From the NCBI GenBank assembly GCA_001600355.1, contig BCJU01000003.1, forward strand, positions 2,298,519 through 2,362,518: a stretch of DNA of 64,000 bases. The letters are read 5' to 3'. Positions 10,796-21,738 of the stretch are shown in pieces. Below the pieces are notes generated by a model, which was not told the DNA's origin, did no database searches, and saw only the letters and a program-made list of their open reading frames with translations. Every line of letters begins with the position of its first letter. The first letter of the stretch is position 1. This stretch comes from Meira nashicola. Its lineage: Eukaryota; Basidiomycota; Exobasidiomycetes; Exobasidiales; Brachybasidiaceae. Made by a program: the position numbers and the translations under genes.

Positions 10796-12661
10796 TCACT
10801 TGAAAATGCTTGCTGCTGCATCAGCTGCATCTTTTTGGTCATCATCATCATCATCGTCGCCATCTGCCATAGCTTTAGCAAGTAATGCTTGTGCTTCTTC
10901 AATCGTCAAAGCGGCACGTGCAGGTGTGCTAGCAGTAGGTAAGATCGAATCCATCTCGCCATCAGATTCCATGATTTCATCTCCATCTAGATCAATCATG
11001 CTACTCTCTTGTTTGATATCAGAGCCTGTACCGCGACGTTGAGGAGTGGAAGAAGCACTGCTACCGGTATTTGCATCATTCGAGCCACCTTTACGAAGAA
11101 TCAATTTGACTCTGCGTGTACGGCTAGTACCAGCAGGCGAATTTGGATCACTTGCACTAGCACCAGCGTTGCCTTCTGATACCAAGACTGGAGATTTTGG
11201 CGGTCGACCTCGAGGTCTGTTAGAACGAGAAGGTGTCGAATTTGCCGAGGTGACGATTGAAGTCTCTGCATTGACTTCTTTTGGCTCTTTTTTCACAGTT
11301 GAGGCTTTTCTTGAAGTACTTGACTTTTTTCCTTGCTGTCCGGATTTCACACGTCCCATTTTGCTATTAATCTTGGATGTCGAGCCAATAGGGCCACCAT
11401 TTGTACCGGCAGCTAAAGCATTCTTTGGTGCAAAACGACCACCAGAAGTACGTGCATGAATGTTTGCATACGTATGCTCAGCACGAACCTTACCGTCTGC
11501 TTCTGTGAAAGGTTTAGGGATGCGGTCTTCCATATTGACCTTTTTGGCCTTCAAATCACGACCAATGTATTTGGTATTTGGCTTCTTGGTACCAGAATCT
11601 GGCAAGGAGCTGGTAGAAGATGATGCTCTAAGGTTACTTGGTTTGATGGCTGCATTACTCGCGCCAGCGTGAGAATCGCCATGGGCACTTGATTTCCTGG
11701 CGAATGCACCAGATACGCTAATCGATCTCTTTGCCGAAGGTTTATCAAATAAATCAGCTTCTTCAGCTGCGGAATAATGTCCGTCGTCATCGTGGACCTT
11801 CTTTCTCTTACCGATCACTTTTTCTGATGGTACTTCATCCGTTGGAACGGTCAATAAAGCATCATATCTTTGGAGTAAAACACGGTGTTCCTCAATCAAT
11901 TCTTCTCGCAAATGTTCTAGCTTGCTTTGATATTCGTTTGAGTCTGTATCAATCACCAAGCCAGGTTCTCCGTTACTACTCTCTGATCCATTGTTTCCTG
12001 ATGCTAAACGCTGTCTATCCTCGCGGGCTGATAAGATTGGTGCCAAAATACGCGAATCTGCTGCTTTCAAACGATCGATTCGATCAACGATCTTTTGCCT
12101 GTCTTTCCTAAGATTATCTTTCTCCCAACGTCTTAAACGCTTTTCGGCATTATCAGCTTTACGATGACGACGTTCAAAAGCAGCATCAGAAGTATCCTCT
12201 TCCGAACGCATCGAACGTGTTTTACCCATCACTTCTGTTTCATCTCTGGTACGAAAATCGGGAGTTTCGATCAATTCACGATCTTGCAAGGTGGTCGTTC
12301 GTTCGCCATAATGAATGTTGGGTAATGGATCTGTTTGAACGCCTTCTTCCGTTGTCAAAATCACGATTGTATTCCCAGAAAGACCAGAATTCGCTTCTTC
12401 TTTTGCTGCTGCACCTGCAATTTCTTCTTCAATAATACTTCCAGCCAATAAGCTTGAAACACGCTGAAGACGGGATGGCATCACACGTCTTTCACGCATT
12501 CGTTTGCCTTCAGTTGCACTTGCTCCGTGAAGGTTTACAGTTGCTGATTCAGGAGCACCGGGAGAAGGTGTATCGAGTGGATGAGAAGATGGACTGTCTG
12601 AATCGTGATTGTGAAAGAGGTGTTGTGAAGAAGTGGAAACGGGTCGAGAAACGGATGTCAT
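10796..12661 (-). CDS. PEHE/SAS4-like nuclear protein with AT-hook, putative histone acetyltransferase complex subunit
   Basis: A 621-residue, mostly disordered, highly charged protein. About residues 150-220 form a conserved Arg/Glu-rich helix with AFERRHRKADNAEKRLRRW. It resembles the PEHE region of MSL1/NSL1 and the basic helical region of fungal SAS4-type subunits, which hold MYST acetyltransferases in their complexes. A second helical stretch lies near 255-285. The C-terminal half has a basic SK-rich region, an AT-hook-like RPRGRPPKSP near residue 480, and an acidic DDDDDDD run just before the end. Together these suggest a chromatin-bound scaffold. The ATG at 12661 is the first in frame. 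It converges with the MFS gene on its left and diverges from the AlkB gene. The domain call is by eye and could be wrong; a generic chromatin protein remains possible. Confidence 0.55.
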   Translation of the reverse strand: MTSVSRPVSTSSQHLFHNHDSDSPSSHPLDTPSPGAPESATVNLHGASATEGKRMRERRVMPSRLQRVSSLLAGSIIEEEIAGAAAKEEANSGLSGNTIVILTTEEGVQTDPLPNIHYGERTTTLQDRELIETPDFRTRDETEVMGKTRSMRSEEDTSDAAFERRHRKADNAEKRLRRWEKDNLRKDRQKIVDRIDRLKAADSRILAPILSAREDRQRLASGNNGSESSNGEPGLVIDTDSNEYQSKLEHLREELIEEHRVLLQRYDALLTVPTDEVPSEKVIGKRKKVHDDDGHYSAAEEADLFDKPSAKRSISVSGAFARKSSAHGDSHAGASNAAIKPSNLRASSSTSSLPDSGTKKPNTKYIGRDLKAKKVNMEDRIPKPFTEADGKVRAEHTYANIHARTSGGRFAPKNALAAGTNGGPIGSTSKINSKMGRVKSGQQGKKSSTSRKASTVKKEPKEVNAETSIVTSANSTPSRSNRPRGRPPKSPVLVSEGNAGASASDPNSPAGTSRTRRVKLILRKGGSNDANTGSSASSTPQRRGTGSDIKQESSMIDLDGDEIMESDGEMDSILPTASTPARAALTIEEAQALLAKAMADGDDDDDDDQKDAADAAASIFK

Positions 12662-13689
12662 TGTGTGTGATGGTCGTGATGGTGTTCAAGAATCAGAAGA
12701 GCGAAAACCTGTGCGCTGAGTCTGTGCTTTTATTTTTGTTGAACAATGATTGATAGGATGACACGTCTTGAGAATAGCTCAGCAATTGGCCGAAATCGCG
12801 GAAGCAAAAATTGCCTAACTTGAGTGATAAAAATGTTTAATGGGTGCTGTTCGTATAAATAAAAAGGAAGAGATTAGATCGAATTGCGTATGTGTCGTGA
12901 ATTAAGGAACCGTACAGGAAGCAATGCCACGGCGAATAGAGGAAAGTGGAGTGATACTGTGTGACCGAATATCGACAGCAGTAGCTTGATTGCTTCTCTG
13001 ATCCGGCTACTTTATGGCTGTATATTTGATAGAGTAAGAGCTTATGTCTTTCTCTGAATCGATCAAGGGGTATACGAAGTGATTGTCGGATGTGAAAGTT
13101 AAGGAGCTTGCAATACTTCACGGTTTTCTTTGATCCGTGATTTTTTTTATTCATATTTCTTTTTTTTTCTGACGCACAGGCTAATTGGCACTAGCCAAGG
13201 GAAAATGACCCAAGGAAGGAAAAATCTGTAATCTGGCAAACATTCGGCACACAGGCAGGCCAATCCTGTGCTAAATAGGCGTACGGTGCGCAACGCCTGC
13301 TTGAGTGTATGTTTTACACGCGTGCGTGTCATCTTCCTGGTTTTAAGTTAAATACGCCAATTAGCCTAGAGAGGAAACGCTTGAATTGAGTGGACAGACG
13401 GACAAAAGCAAGCTAAAATGAATCTTCTTTACTGAATGTGTTTTTAGACATGGGCAAGAATGAGCTTCGAGAAGCCGGACTTAAAGCGCTGCGCACACTT
13501 CCAAATCTGCAGGCACAGGTGGAGAGTGCTTGCTTAGCAAATCCGACTCGGCAAAATGTCAAATCAAAGACGGAGGTCAGATTATTATTGATCTACTCTA
13601 TACTTTCGCCATCATTCAGATCAACCTTTACTTTTCGGCTACAGGAAGGCTAATGTAATGATTCAGAGGGTAGACGAGGAACAGTAAAC
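12662..13689. other. Divergent intergenic region, possible 5' exon of the AlkB gene
   Basis: About 1 kb between divergent starts. It holds promoters and poly-T runs near 13140-13170. From 13450 an ATG opens 42 or more codons (MGKNELREAGLKALRTLP...) that stay open until a TAA at 13651. This could be a 5' exon of the AlkB gene, but I could not find a convincing GT-AG pair that keeps frame. Other open frames look like chance. Confidence 0.45.
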
Positions 13690-14460
13690 ATGTACAACTT
13701 ACGCTTCGGAGTGAAGAGGGGGAGAGATGAAGTAGAAAGTGCAAACAAGAAGCTCAAAAAAGAAGAAGAACAGAGTGAAGGAGGTACAACAACAGATAAT
13801 AATCAATTAGTTCCTGTTACACGACCTGAATTCCTACAAGCATATGCTATCAAAGGGATGGAAGATGTGTTTTACAAGCATAATTGGATCCCTTCCACTT
13901 TAGCACATCAATGGAGACGTGAATTGAACGAATTGTTGGAATGGTATCGACCGAAATTAAAAGTATACGGACGTGAAATTCAACAAAGTCGAAAGATTGC
14001 TGCATTTAGTACGATTGAAGGAATGAAGTTAAAGTATAGCGGACATGATGTAGAAATGCATTCACCTTTTCCGCCTTTAGTCGAAAAGATTGCTGCTCGT
14101 TTATCAACGAAAGAATGTTTAGGAGAAGAAGTGAAATTTAATCATTGCATGTTAAACATGTACGAAGATGGAAATATTTATATAGGCAAACATAGCGATA
14201 ATGTTGAAAATAAGGTCATAGTCACTGTTTCATTAGGAGCGGAAAGAACATGGATAATGGAAGAAAAAATTAAAAGGAAAAAAGATGCAAACGGAAATAA
14301 GGAGAAAGTGCAAGGAAAGAAATATAAATGGACACTAGGTAATGGATCCCTATTAGTCATGCAAGGTGATGTACAAAAATTGTATACACACGAAATTCCA
14401 AAAGAGCCAAAAATCAAACAACCACGCATCTCTATCACGTTTCGACAATTAATCTATTAA
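13690..14460 (+). CDS. AlkB-type 2-oxoglutarate/Fe(II) DNA dealkylase (ALKBH2/3 class)
   Basis: A 256-residue protein, normal for the class. A Lys-rich, probably nuclear-targeting N-terminus (KKLKKEEE) is followed by the double-stranded beta-helix fold. The Fe(II) ligands are visible as HSD (His168 and Asp170, in IGKHSDN) and the distal His234 in THEIPKEP. The 2-oxoglutarate and substrate arginines are in RISITFR (Arg246, Arg252). The preceding N.YEDGN.YIGKHSD pattern is typical of ALKBH2/3-like enzymes, which oxidatively remove methyl groups from N1-methyladenine and N3-methylcytosine in DNA. A Lys-rich insertion around 195-210 (KIKRKKDANGNKEK) lengthens one loop. I start at the ATG at 13690; an extra 5' exon beginning at 13450 is possible. 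It is on the same strand as, and upstream of, pyruvate kinase, with no functional link. Confidence 0.92.
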   Translation: MYNLRFGVKRGRDEVESANKKLKKEEEQSEGGTTTDNNQLVPVTRPEFLQAYAIKGMEDVFYKHNWIPSTLAHQWRRELNELLEWYRPKLKVYGREIQQSRKIAAFSTIEGMKLKYSGHDVEMHSPFPPLVEKIAARLSTKECLGEEVKFNHCMLNMYEDGNIYIGKHSDNVENKVIVTVSLGAERTWIMEEKIKRKKDANGNKEKVQGKKYKWTLGNGSLLVMQGDVQKLYTHEIPKEPKIKQPRISITFRQLIY

Positions 14461-15391
14461 CACTGAGAATACTGTATTATATCTTATCCAATCGTTTGTA
14501 TCATATCTTATCAATAATATCTTTCACCAATCAATTGAAAGTCTTTCCTTGTTGGAGTAGATTTTGAATCTCACATAAGCAAAATCGATTTCACCGAAGT
14601 TCCACCGAAAGTCTAGTTTAGATGGATTACTAGTAAATTTAAATTTTTACACCAAGCCCAACAAAAAGCGAGTTGAAGTTTTTATTAGGCAAAGCACCCA
14701 ACAGTTGATCATGCAAGAAATAAAGTAGGCACAGCGTACATGTTGCATGCATATTTTGCAAATCTCTTCTGCTCCTTGACTTTCGCGCAAAAGGACTTTA
14801 TTCATAGCTTTGCACAGAGCTTCTACGCCACGAGTAAAAAATAATGCATGCGTCCGCTCTTACCGCAATTGTGTTGTGGCTAGGCAAAAAATATTATGGG
14901 TGGGGGACATTTTGACTGGCTGAGCAAGGCGTCGGCGCGTAATTGACGCAGAAAGCTGTAGTAGATTGGGCTAAAGCAACAAAAATAAAAAAAAGGTTGC
15001 AGGTCTAAAAATGTTTAATTTGGCACTTCACATCTATCCTTATCCAACAAAGCACTTTAACAGTCAAAAGTACTATGTGCACGGCCTCAAAAAAATTCCT
15101 CGCATAAGACTTTTTACTGCATAATTTCAAGAAGAAACAAAAAAAAATGTTCATTCGCCTATCTTCAAAGGGTTGTAAAGGCGGTGGTGGTCTAACCATG
15201 ATTGGAAAGGCAAAAGATTTCCGCCGCTAAAACGCCCAAAGGTACTGGTGCCGTTCCTCCTTTTTTTTTCTCTTCTCTAAAATGAGAACAACATCACCTC
15301 AACATAATAAGCACACGTTCAATAGAAAATTTTACAAAACTTCAACCTTACTCTCCATCATCTCCATTTTGGATACCATTGATTGTGCATC
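14461..15391. other. Intergenic region with pyruvate kinase promoter
   Basis: About 930 bp without a gene. Near the 3' side lies a pyrimidine tract (about 15260-15278, CCTTTTTTTTTCTCTTCTC), then an A-rich leader before the PYK ATG. Such CT blocks are common just upstream of highly expressed fungal genes. That this is the core promoter is inference. Confidence 0.5.
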
Positions 15392-17020
15392 ATGTTGTTC
15401 CAACCCGTTGCTAAATCACAGTTAGAATGGCTTGCAAGCCTCAATCCTCTAGAGCATACATTTGATGCTAATAACAAATATTGGCGTAAAACGTCCATCA
15501 TTGCTACTATTGGACCAAAGACCAACAATGTAGAGATGTTGGGTCGCCTACGCAAGGCTGGTATGAACATCGTTCGTTTGAATGCCAGTCACGGTGATCA
15601 CTCATACTTTAGATCCGTTGTCGAAAACGGTCGCAAGGCTGTTGCTGATGCTGAAGGTCGTCCTTTAGCATTTGCTTTGGACACAAAAGGTCCTGAAATG
15701 CGTACAGGTGTTATGGTCAACGGAGAAGATGTTAAAATTTCAATCGGTCATGAATTTTACGTTACAACTGATGACCAATACGCAGACAAATGCTCAGAGA
15801 AATACCTCTACATCGATTACAAAAACTTACCAAAGAAGGTAGAAGTCGGTAAATTGATTTACGTAGATGATGGCATTCTTTCACTACAAGTCATTGCTAT
15901 TGAATCCGACACAATGGTCAAGGTCAAAGCTATCAACAATGGTGTTTTGAGCAACAAAAAGGGTGTCAACCTTCCACTTACAGAAGTTGATTTGCCAGCC
16001 ATTTCAGACAAAGACCGCAAAGATTTAGAATTTGCAGTGGAAAACGATATGGATATGGTCTTTGCTTCTTTCATCCGCCGTGGTAGCGATGTCAGAACAA
16101 TTCGTGAAATTTTGGGTGAAAAAGGTGCTCATATCAAAATTATTTCCAAAGTTGAAAACCATCAAGGTGTGATGAACTTTGACGAAATTCTCAAAGAATC
16201 AGACGGTATCATGGTTGCTCGTGGTGATTTGGGTATCGAAATTCCTGCTCCTCAAGTTTTCATGGCTCAAAAGATGATGATCGCTAAGTGCAACATTGCC
16301 GGTAAACCATCCATCTGTGCTACACAAATGTTGGAAAGTATGATTGTCAACAACCGTCCTACACGTGCAGAAGTGAGCGATGTAGCCAATGCAGTTCTTG
16401 ATGGAGCTGATTGTGTTATGTTGAGTGGTGAAACCGCAAAAGGTGCATACCCTATCGAAGCTGTCAAAATGATGGCTGAAACAAGTTTCTTGGCCGAACA
16501 AAGTATCTCTTACATTCCTTTGTTCAACGAAATGCGTACATTGACACAAGTACCAACAGATACCAGCGAAACAGTCGCAATGGCAGCCGTTAGTGCAAGT
16601 TTGGAACAACAAGCAGGTGCAATTTTATTGATGAGTACATCCGGTAACACAGCTCGTTTGGTGAGCAAATACCGCCCAAGATGCCCAATCTTGACAGTCA
16701 CTCGTGATGAACATACCGCACGCGATGTGCACTTGTACCGTGGTTGTTATCCATTCTTGTACCCCTTCCCTCGCCCAAGTGATAACAGCACATGGCAAGA
16801 AGATGTTGATAACCGTATCAAATATGGTTTGGCAGAGGCTTTGAAGCTTGGCATTCTTGAAAAGGGAGATACAGTCGTTGCTTTGCAAGGATGGCGCGGT
16901 GGTCAAGGATTCACAAACTCTATGCGTGTTTTGACAGTTCCCGACGCAGCAAAGGATTTCCAATTGGAAGGAACAGCTGGTGGAAAGAAGATCAACGCTG
17001 GTGCATCATTGTTGGGTTAA
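15392..17020 (+). CDS. PYK1: Pyruvate kinase
   Basis: Full-length, 542 residues, catalysing phosphoenolpyruvate + ADP to pyruvate + ATP, the last glycolytic step, in the cytosol. Visible are the N-terminal [14 protein letters not shown], the substrate-binding [17 protein letters not shown], and the active-site signature [10 protein letters not shown] with its catalytic Lys. The Mg/K-binding [18 protein letters not shown], and the allosteric-domain loop STSGNTARL plus [10 protein letters not shown] are also present. The last elements form the fructose-1,6-bisphosphate site in fungal enzymes, so activation by FBP is likely. The ATG at 15392 is chosen; the frame runs slightly further upstream only from a TTG. 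The gene has no intron and is followed by a short convergent spacer to the Sec7 gene. Confidence 0.98.
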   Translation: MLFQPVAKSQLEWLASLNPLEHTFDANNKYWRKTSIIATIGPKTNNVEMLGRLRKAGMNIVRLNASHGDHSYFRSVVENGRKAVADAEGRPLAFALDTKGPEMRTGVMVNGEDVKISIGHEFYVTTDDQYADKCSEKYLYIDYKNLPKKVEVGKLIYVDDGILSLQVIAIESDTMVKVKAINNGVLSNKKGVNLPLTEVDLPAISDKDRKDLEFAVENDMDMVFASFIRRGSDVRTIREILGEKGAHIKIISKVENHQGVMNFDEILKESDGIMVARGDLGIEIPAPQVFMAQKMMIAKCNIAGKPSICATQMLESMIVNNRPTRAEVSDVANAVLDGADCVMLSGETAKGAYPIEAVKMMAETSFLAEQSISYIPLFNEMRTLTQVPTDTSETVAMAAVSASLEQQAGAILLMSTSGNTARLVSKYRPRCPILTVTRDEHTARDVHLYRGCYPFLYPFPRPSDNSTWQEDVDNRIKYGLAEALKLGILEKGDTVVALQGWRGGQGFTNSMRVLTVPDAAKDFQLEGTAGGKKINAGASLLG

Positions 17021-17313
17021 AGTGTGATCTTTCCCTCCTTTTGTCGTGAATTTGTTAAAATTTATTCCTTGTATGTGAGACCCAGAAGTCAATGATATTA
17101 CGATGTACCATCAAATAAGTTTAGCGAAAATACCAAAAAGTAGATTAATAAATTAGACCTGTACATGGTTGCGTTAGATGCTAAAGAAAGAATAAATGGT
17201 ACAAAACAGCATAGATCAAGTAAAGATTAAGAAAAAAAGAAAGACAAATAATAAATGACTTGGTGCGCCAGCGCGAATTCCCAGACGACCATTATGTTTT
17301 TACCTAATCAAGA

Positions 17314-20300
17314 TTATCGAAATAGGTCCTCTACGTCTTCATTCAAAACGTTCCTTGTGTGTTGTTGATGAAAAGAGTGTGATTCTTTTGTAGGAGGCGA
17401 TGAAGTTGGCGAAGGGCTTAAGCCTGCATTCATGGCCAATTTAGGCGTAAGAGCTTGCCATTGCTGTGGATCGGGTAAATTAACAAGGCTAACCCGTTTA
17501 TCGTTCTTTCCCATCTTTGTTCTATCCCACCTTTCCATAGCTTCTTCATGTGGTGATTGAAGATGTTGTTTAGTGGATGGTGAAGAAGTGCCAAAGTGAA
17601 ATTTGGATCGATGTCCTATACTTCCATTATTTGGATGTAGATTATCTTTCTCATGATGAGAAGGATCTTGCAATCCAATTATTTTCATCGTTGGCGTTGC
17701 CATATCACTTTCTGCATTTATACTTTTATGATTCGTATTATTTGAAAGGCTCATCGCAGGAGGAGGTAATTTTGGAACGGGAACATTCGGATCTCCAATG
17801 AAAGAATTGGAACCTGACCTGCTCTGGGAAAAGGAACTGGCTCGACTGATGGATAAAGAACCTGAGCGGCTGCTATTTTCACGTGGTGTTAGAGATAGAG
17901 ATGTTGCAGCTTGCCAAGCTTCATCGTCTTCGTCACGTTCATAATTATCAAATGTGCCAGGCGGACTACTTGCTTTTGCCGTTCGTTCCGCTTCTTCTAA
18001 TTCTAACATCAAGATCTCACGTCTACAAGCATATCTTGCAACATCCAAACGCAATTGACGAATCTCTTGTGCCAATGAGACGGCTAAGCCTTCAATACGA
18101 TCTCTGGTCACCTTTGAAAATGGTGTTGCAATCGTCAAATGACGTGCTAATCGAAGCTTTTCGTCCAATCGCTTCTCATGCTTTTCCAAATTCCTTGTCA
18201 TCTTTTCGACAACAGGTTTGAATTGCCTAAATCGAGCATTAAGCTTTTTGCGTAGAGTAGGTGGATCTTCGCCGGAATTCATGCTTGTGATTGTGCTAGG
18301 TGACATGGGTATGACGCTAGAAGCCGAAGAGGAAGGCGTTGCTACTTCTGAAGGGTTACCATTCGTAATACTTACTCCTGTTGGACTAGCTGGATTACTA
18401 TGACTCGTATCTCTCGAAACGTCCATTCCGTTTACCCTTAAACCTGCTGAGCGGAATGCGCCAGCAAAGTTAATTTTGTGTATCCAATCATTCATTTCTT
18501 CTTCGTTTGGTGTTTGAATTAGGTATTGTTTCATATTATCTCCATGTCTAGTCACCAATCGGAAGACGTGCTTGTACTTAGAATATGTTGAATCCTTTAC
18601 AGCAATTGCATCGCCCAAAGCTAATACGCCATCCGGTTTGAAATAAGTGATTCTTGGTGTAATTAATACACCTCCTTCTTTATTTGGCTGTTCTGCCATT
18701 TGTTCCGTGATCCTTTGATCTAGAGCGCTAGTCCAAACTAAATCTCGGAAGAAGAGCAATTGAGATGATGATAGAATCATGCCGCACGTTTTCCATTTGC
18801 GGGATTGAGACTTCTTCTTATCATCCATATCATCCTTTCTTCCAACACATCCTACTTTTGATATACGCAAAGTGACAATCGCTTCTTCTTCTTTCGAAAT
18901 AGATGGCAAGGTTGCATAATATCCTCCGAATCCAGCAGTCGCAGGCGGTAATGAAGTCTTTTGCGCAGTGATAATCTCGATAGAGGGTGAATTGGTAAAA
19001 CTTTGCAACAAATACTCAATATCAAAACTTGACTTTGTTCCTTTTGCTGAAAATGGACTGTCTTCATCGATATGAACATCAGGACGTAAAGTATGTGTTT
19101 GACCAGAGACAATGATATGGTATGGATCGACTCGTGCTTTGCTTGCACTGCTTGAAGAAGTGAATGCTGACTTAAACACAGACGCTGCTGTGGTATCGTT
19201 CTCACTTTTTCTTCGATGCAAAAATGCCTCATCTTCTACGTAGATAAATTGAGTGAAAGTTAAATTATCGTAAAGATACTCCAAAATTTCAATCGCTACG
19301 CCTGAAGCCGACGTATTGCGAACGTAATCAGCTTTGCTCATCTTTTGTTTGGCGTTTTTGTTAAATGTATCAGTGTGTAACATCATTAATGAGAAAGCAA
19401 GCATATAAGGTTGGTCATCGCTTTCAAAGAGATTCTCGTTGCATTCGTTATACCTTCGTGCGAATGCCTCCATAACCCGATCAATTTGTTGCGTTTCTTT
19501 AGGTAGACATAATGTCATGAGTAATTTGCGCAAAGCTACGTCAAGGGGATGACCAGTGAAGAGAAACCGTTGCATAAAGATTCGTAGTGCATTTTTGTGA
19601 AGGTCATCACTTGCAGAAGCGAGAACAGCGGGCACATCCTCTCTTGAATAAATTTTCATCACTTGACGAACAAATGCATCGGAATTTCCATGGAATTGTT
19701 CGAGATCAAGCTTGTGCATCTTTTTCGCATCTTTTTGGGCTGGCTGTTGTGATGATTGTTGAGAGGAGAAAACACCATCTCCCATCGAGCGTGAGAATGG
19801 AGTGCTAGGGCTGACACTCCCTTCTCTAGGGGCTTGAGAATTAGATCTTGAACGCCATGGCAACAAGGAGGAGGTACGAGGTCGTACATTAGACCCGCTG
19901 CCGCCACTACTGCCTCCGGAGGAACCGAATAAGCCGGCTGCACCACCACTGCTATCCAAACGAGAAGCAGGATGACCGTTTGTGTAGGAGTTTGTAGGTA
20001 TAGCTAATGCATTGGAGGTTGTCGTGCCTTGTTCTGCCGCCGTGGACGGGCTGAGTGCTCGTCGAGCTTCTTCGAGGGAGGGAGAACTAGTCAACTCACG
20101 CGAATCATCCGTTTGTGATAAAGATAACCGTTCTATCTCTGGAGAGGAGCTAATCGTTTCTTGTGTTGAAGGTTGCACGATCTCCCACGGTGATTCTTTA
20201 GCAACTCGCTTAGAAGCTATAGGAGAAACAGAAGGAGACGAATATAATGGCGGGGCTTTCATAGCACGATTGTTATCTTCCGGAGGCTGATCCTTATTAA

Positions 20301-21738
20301 ATGAAGTCGTTCTGATATTTGATAACATTGAAGGTCTGCGCAAAAGTCTTAGACTTGCTTGCGACTTTACCTTTCTAATCGTATCTCTTCCATTTCCTTC
20401 GCTATTTGTGTCTGTGCTTCGTGGGGAAGGTGCATTCTGTGTTGAAGGGGTAAACAAAAGATCTTCGACTTCGTCCGCCGGATCACCACACTGACCTACC
20501 ACCACTGCAGGTGCAGAGATAGGAAGCGAAGTAGGCGGTGGAGGCAGTGGCATGCTGGGCGCTCGTGCTTGAGGTGGGCGCACTTTCCTTCGTATACTGC
20601 TAGTCGGAGTTGCCATGTTGGAATTTGTACCGCTTGTGTCACCAGCCCCAGCACTAGAAGACGCCAGCGATGATCTTGGCAAAGGAGATACGGAAAGCTT
20701 CCGACTTTGCAGTGCTTCTTCATCAAATTGCATTTCCGGTGGTTGTGAGATGCTGATACCATTTGACCTAATACCCTGCATCTTTTGTTTTACGCCCGCA
20801 ACGCTGTCCAGATCTGATGAAGCACGGCCGCTCTGTCCGCTTATTGATTCATGGCGAGAGCTAGAATTTGACTTGCGCGATGAAGTGAGCATGAGATCCT
20901 TGAAGCCATTAAAGCCACGTCCCGAATTGCTTCCGTTATACGATGACGTTGAAGATTTTATAGGCTGTGCGCCAATATCGAATTCCGATGGGATTGGGGG
21001 CATGCCCAAGTCAGCTGGCATACCTGATTTTGGGAACATTTGAGGCATGTTTGACAAATCTTCATCCCCATCTGAGGTCTTCTTTCGACGAAAAGGTCGT
21101 TTAAGTTTGAATAATGATGAGGATCGAGATAAATTTTGCTCTTGCTTAGGCTCGTTAGAATTGCGAGCTTTTGCTTCTTTCATATGAATATCAATGTCTG
21201 TGTCTCTTGAAGAGGGTCGATTACTGCCTCCACGAGATTTGCCTGAAGTTGCAGCTAAGAGTGATGTGTCAGTGTTGGATTCCGTTCTCGGTCTCGAATA
21301 CGCTCCATCGCTGGTTGAAGGCCTTTTGATCGTGCGTGGCATTCTTTTCTCAACTCGAGGTGGGTATTGTCGAGAAGCAGGGATCTTGTTGTTTACCATT
21401 GTACTAGTAGATTGTTCGAAAGAGCGATTGGCAAGACTGCCTGAACTGCTGCGTTCCAAAAGAGGTTTACGGAATTGATCTGAAACAGCTTGAGTTTTTT
21501 GCGGAGGCCATTGTTGTAAAGTAGAAGGTAGATGTCTTTTAGATTCCAAGATTGGAGAATCATCTGGCAAAGGCATTTGTTGATCCGTTTTCATCTTGTG
21601 ATCGATCTCACTTTCTGCAGTATAATCATGCATTCCATCTGCAATGTCAAATACGGCATTATGTAAATCGCTGCCTTCGTCAATTGACCAACCAATTGGC
21701 GATAGTCGTGGTAGCGAAGGTGCGTCCGTATTCGCCAT
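17314..21738 (-). CDS. Sec7-PH domain Arf guanine-nucleotide exchange factor (EFA6/Yel1 class)
   Basis: 1474 residues. The first about 650 are disordered, Ser/Pro/Arg-rich and probably heavily phosphorylated. The Sec7 domain spans about 660-840 and contains the catalytic glutamate-finger helix LPKETQQIDRVMEAFARRY (Glu748) and the second active helix MLAFSLMMLHTDTFN. Sec7 domains swap GDP for GTP on Arf GTPases. A PH domain follows at about 960-1097 (KWKTCGMILSSSQLLFF ... WIHKINFAGAFRSAG), then a coiled coil at about 1160-1255. The Sec7-PH-coiled-coil order is that of EFA6/PSD and fungal Yel1-type GEFs that act on Arf6/Arf3 at the plasma membrane and govern polarity and endocytosis. The C-terminal 200 residues are again disordered. 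It is divergent from NEW1 across 1.5 kb. Family placement is firm; the exact orthologue name is inferred. Confidence 0.9.
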   Translation of the reverse strand: MANTDAPSLPRLSPIGWSIDEGSDLHNAVFDIADGMHDYTAESEIDHKMKTDQQMPLPDDSPILESKRHLPSTLQQWPPQKTQAVSDQFRKPLLERSSSGSLANRSFEQSTSTMVNNKIPASRQYPPRVEKRMPRTIKRPSTSDGAYSRPRTESNTDTSLLAATSGKSRGGSNRPSSRDTDIDIHMKEAKARNSNEPKQEQNLSRSSSLFKLKRPFRRKKTSDGDEDLSNMPQMFPKSGMPADLGMPPIPSEFDIGAQPIKSSTSSYNGSNSGRGFNGFKDLMLTSSRKSNSSSRHESISGQSGRASSDLDSVAGVKQKMQGIRSNGISISQPPEMQFDEEALQSRKLSVSPLPRSSLASSSAGAGDTSGTNSNMATPTSSIRRKVRPPQARAPSMPLPPPPTSLPISAPAVVVGQCGDPADEVEDLLFTPSTQNAPSPRSTDTNSEGNGRDTIRKVKSQASLRLLRRPSMLSNIRTTSFNKDQPPEDNNRAMKAPPLYSSPSVSPIASKRVAKESPWEIVQPSTQETISSSPEIERLSLSQTDDSRELTSSPSLEEARRALSPSTAAEQGTTTSNALAIPTNSYTNGHPASRLDSSGGAAGLFGSSGGSSGGSGSNVRPRTSSLLPWRSRSNSQAPREGSVSPSTPFSRSMGDGVFSSQQSSQQPAQKDAKKMHKLDLEQFHGNSDAFVRQVMKIYSREDVPAVLASASDDLHKNALRIFMQRFLFTGHPLDVALRKLLMTLCLPKETQQIDRVMEAFARRYNECNENLFESDDQPYMLAFSLMMLHTDTFNKNAKQKMSKADYVRNTSASGVAIEILEYLYDNLTFTQFIYVEDEAFLHRRKSENDTTAASVFKSAFTSSSSASKARVDPYHIIVSGQTHTLRPDVHIDEDSPFSAKGTKSSFDIEYLLQSFTNSPSIEIITAQKTSLPPATAGFGGYYATLPSISKEEEAIVTLRISKVGCVGRKDDMDDKKKSQSRKWKTCGMILSSSQLLFFRDLVWTSALDQRITEQMAEQPNKEGGVLITPRITYFKPDGVLALGDAIAVKDSTYSKYKHVFRLVTRHGDNMKQYLIQTPNEEEMNDWIHKINFAGAFRSAGLRVNGMDVSRDTSHSNPASPTGVSITNGNPSEVATPSSSASSVIPMSPSTITSMNSGEDPPTLRKKLNARFRQFKPVVEKMTRNLEKHEKRLDEKLRLARHLTIATPFSKVTRDRIEGLAVSLAQEIRQLRLDVARYACRREILMLELEEAERTAKASSPPGTFDNYERDEDDEAWQAATSLSLTPRENSSRSGSLSISRASSFSQSRSGSNSFIGDPNVPVPKLPPPAMSLSNNTNHKSINAESDMATPTMKIIGLQDPSHHEKDNLHPNNGSIGHRSKFHFGTSSPSTKQHLQSPHEEAMERWDRTKMGKNDKRVSLVNLPDPQQWQALTPKLAMNAGLSPSPTSSPPTKESHSFHQQHTRNVLNEDVEDLFR

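Noticed and set aside
12837..13154. 105-codon minus-strand ORF upstream of the PEHE-like gene
   Set aside because: Random composition and no recognisable motif; it overlaps the divergent promoter region.
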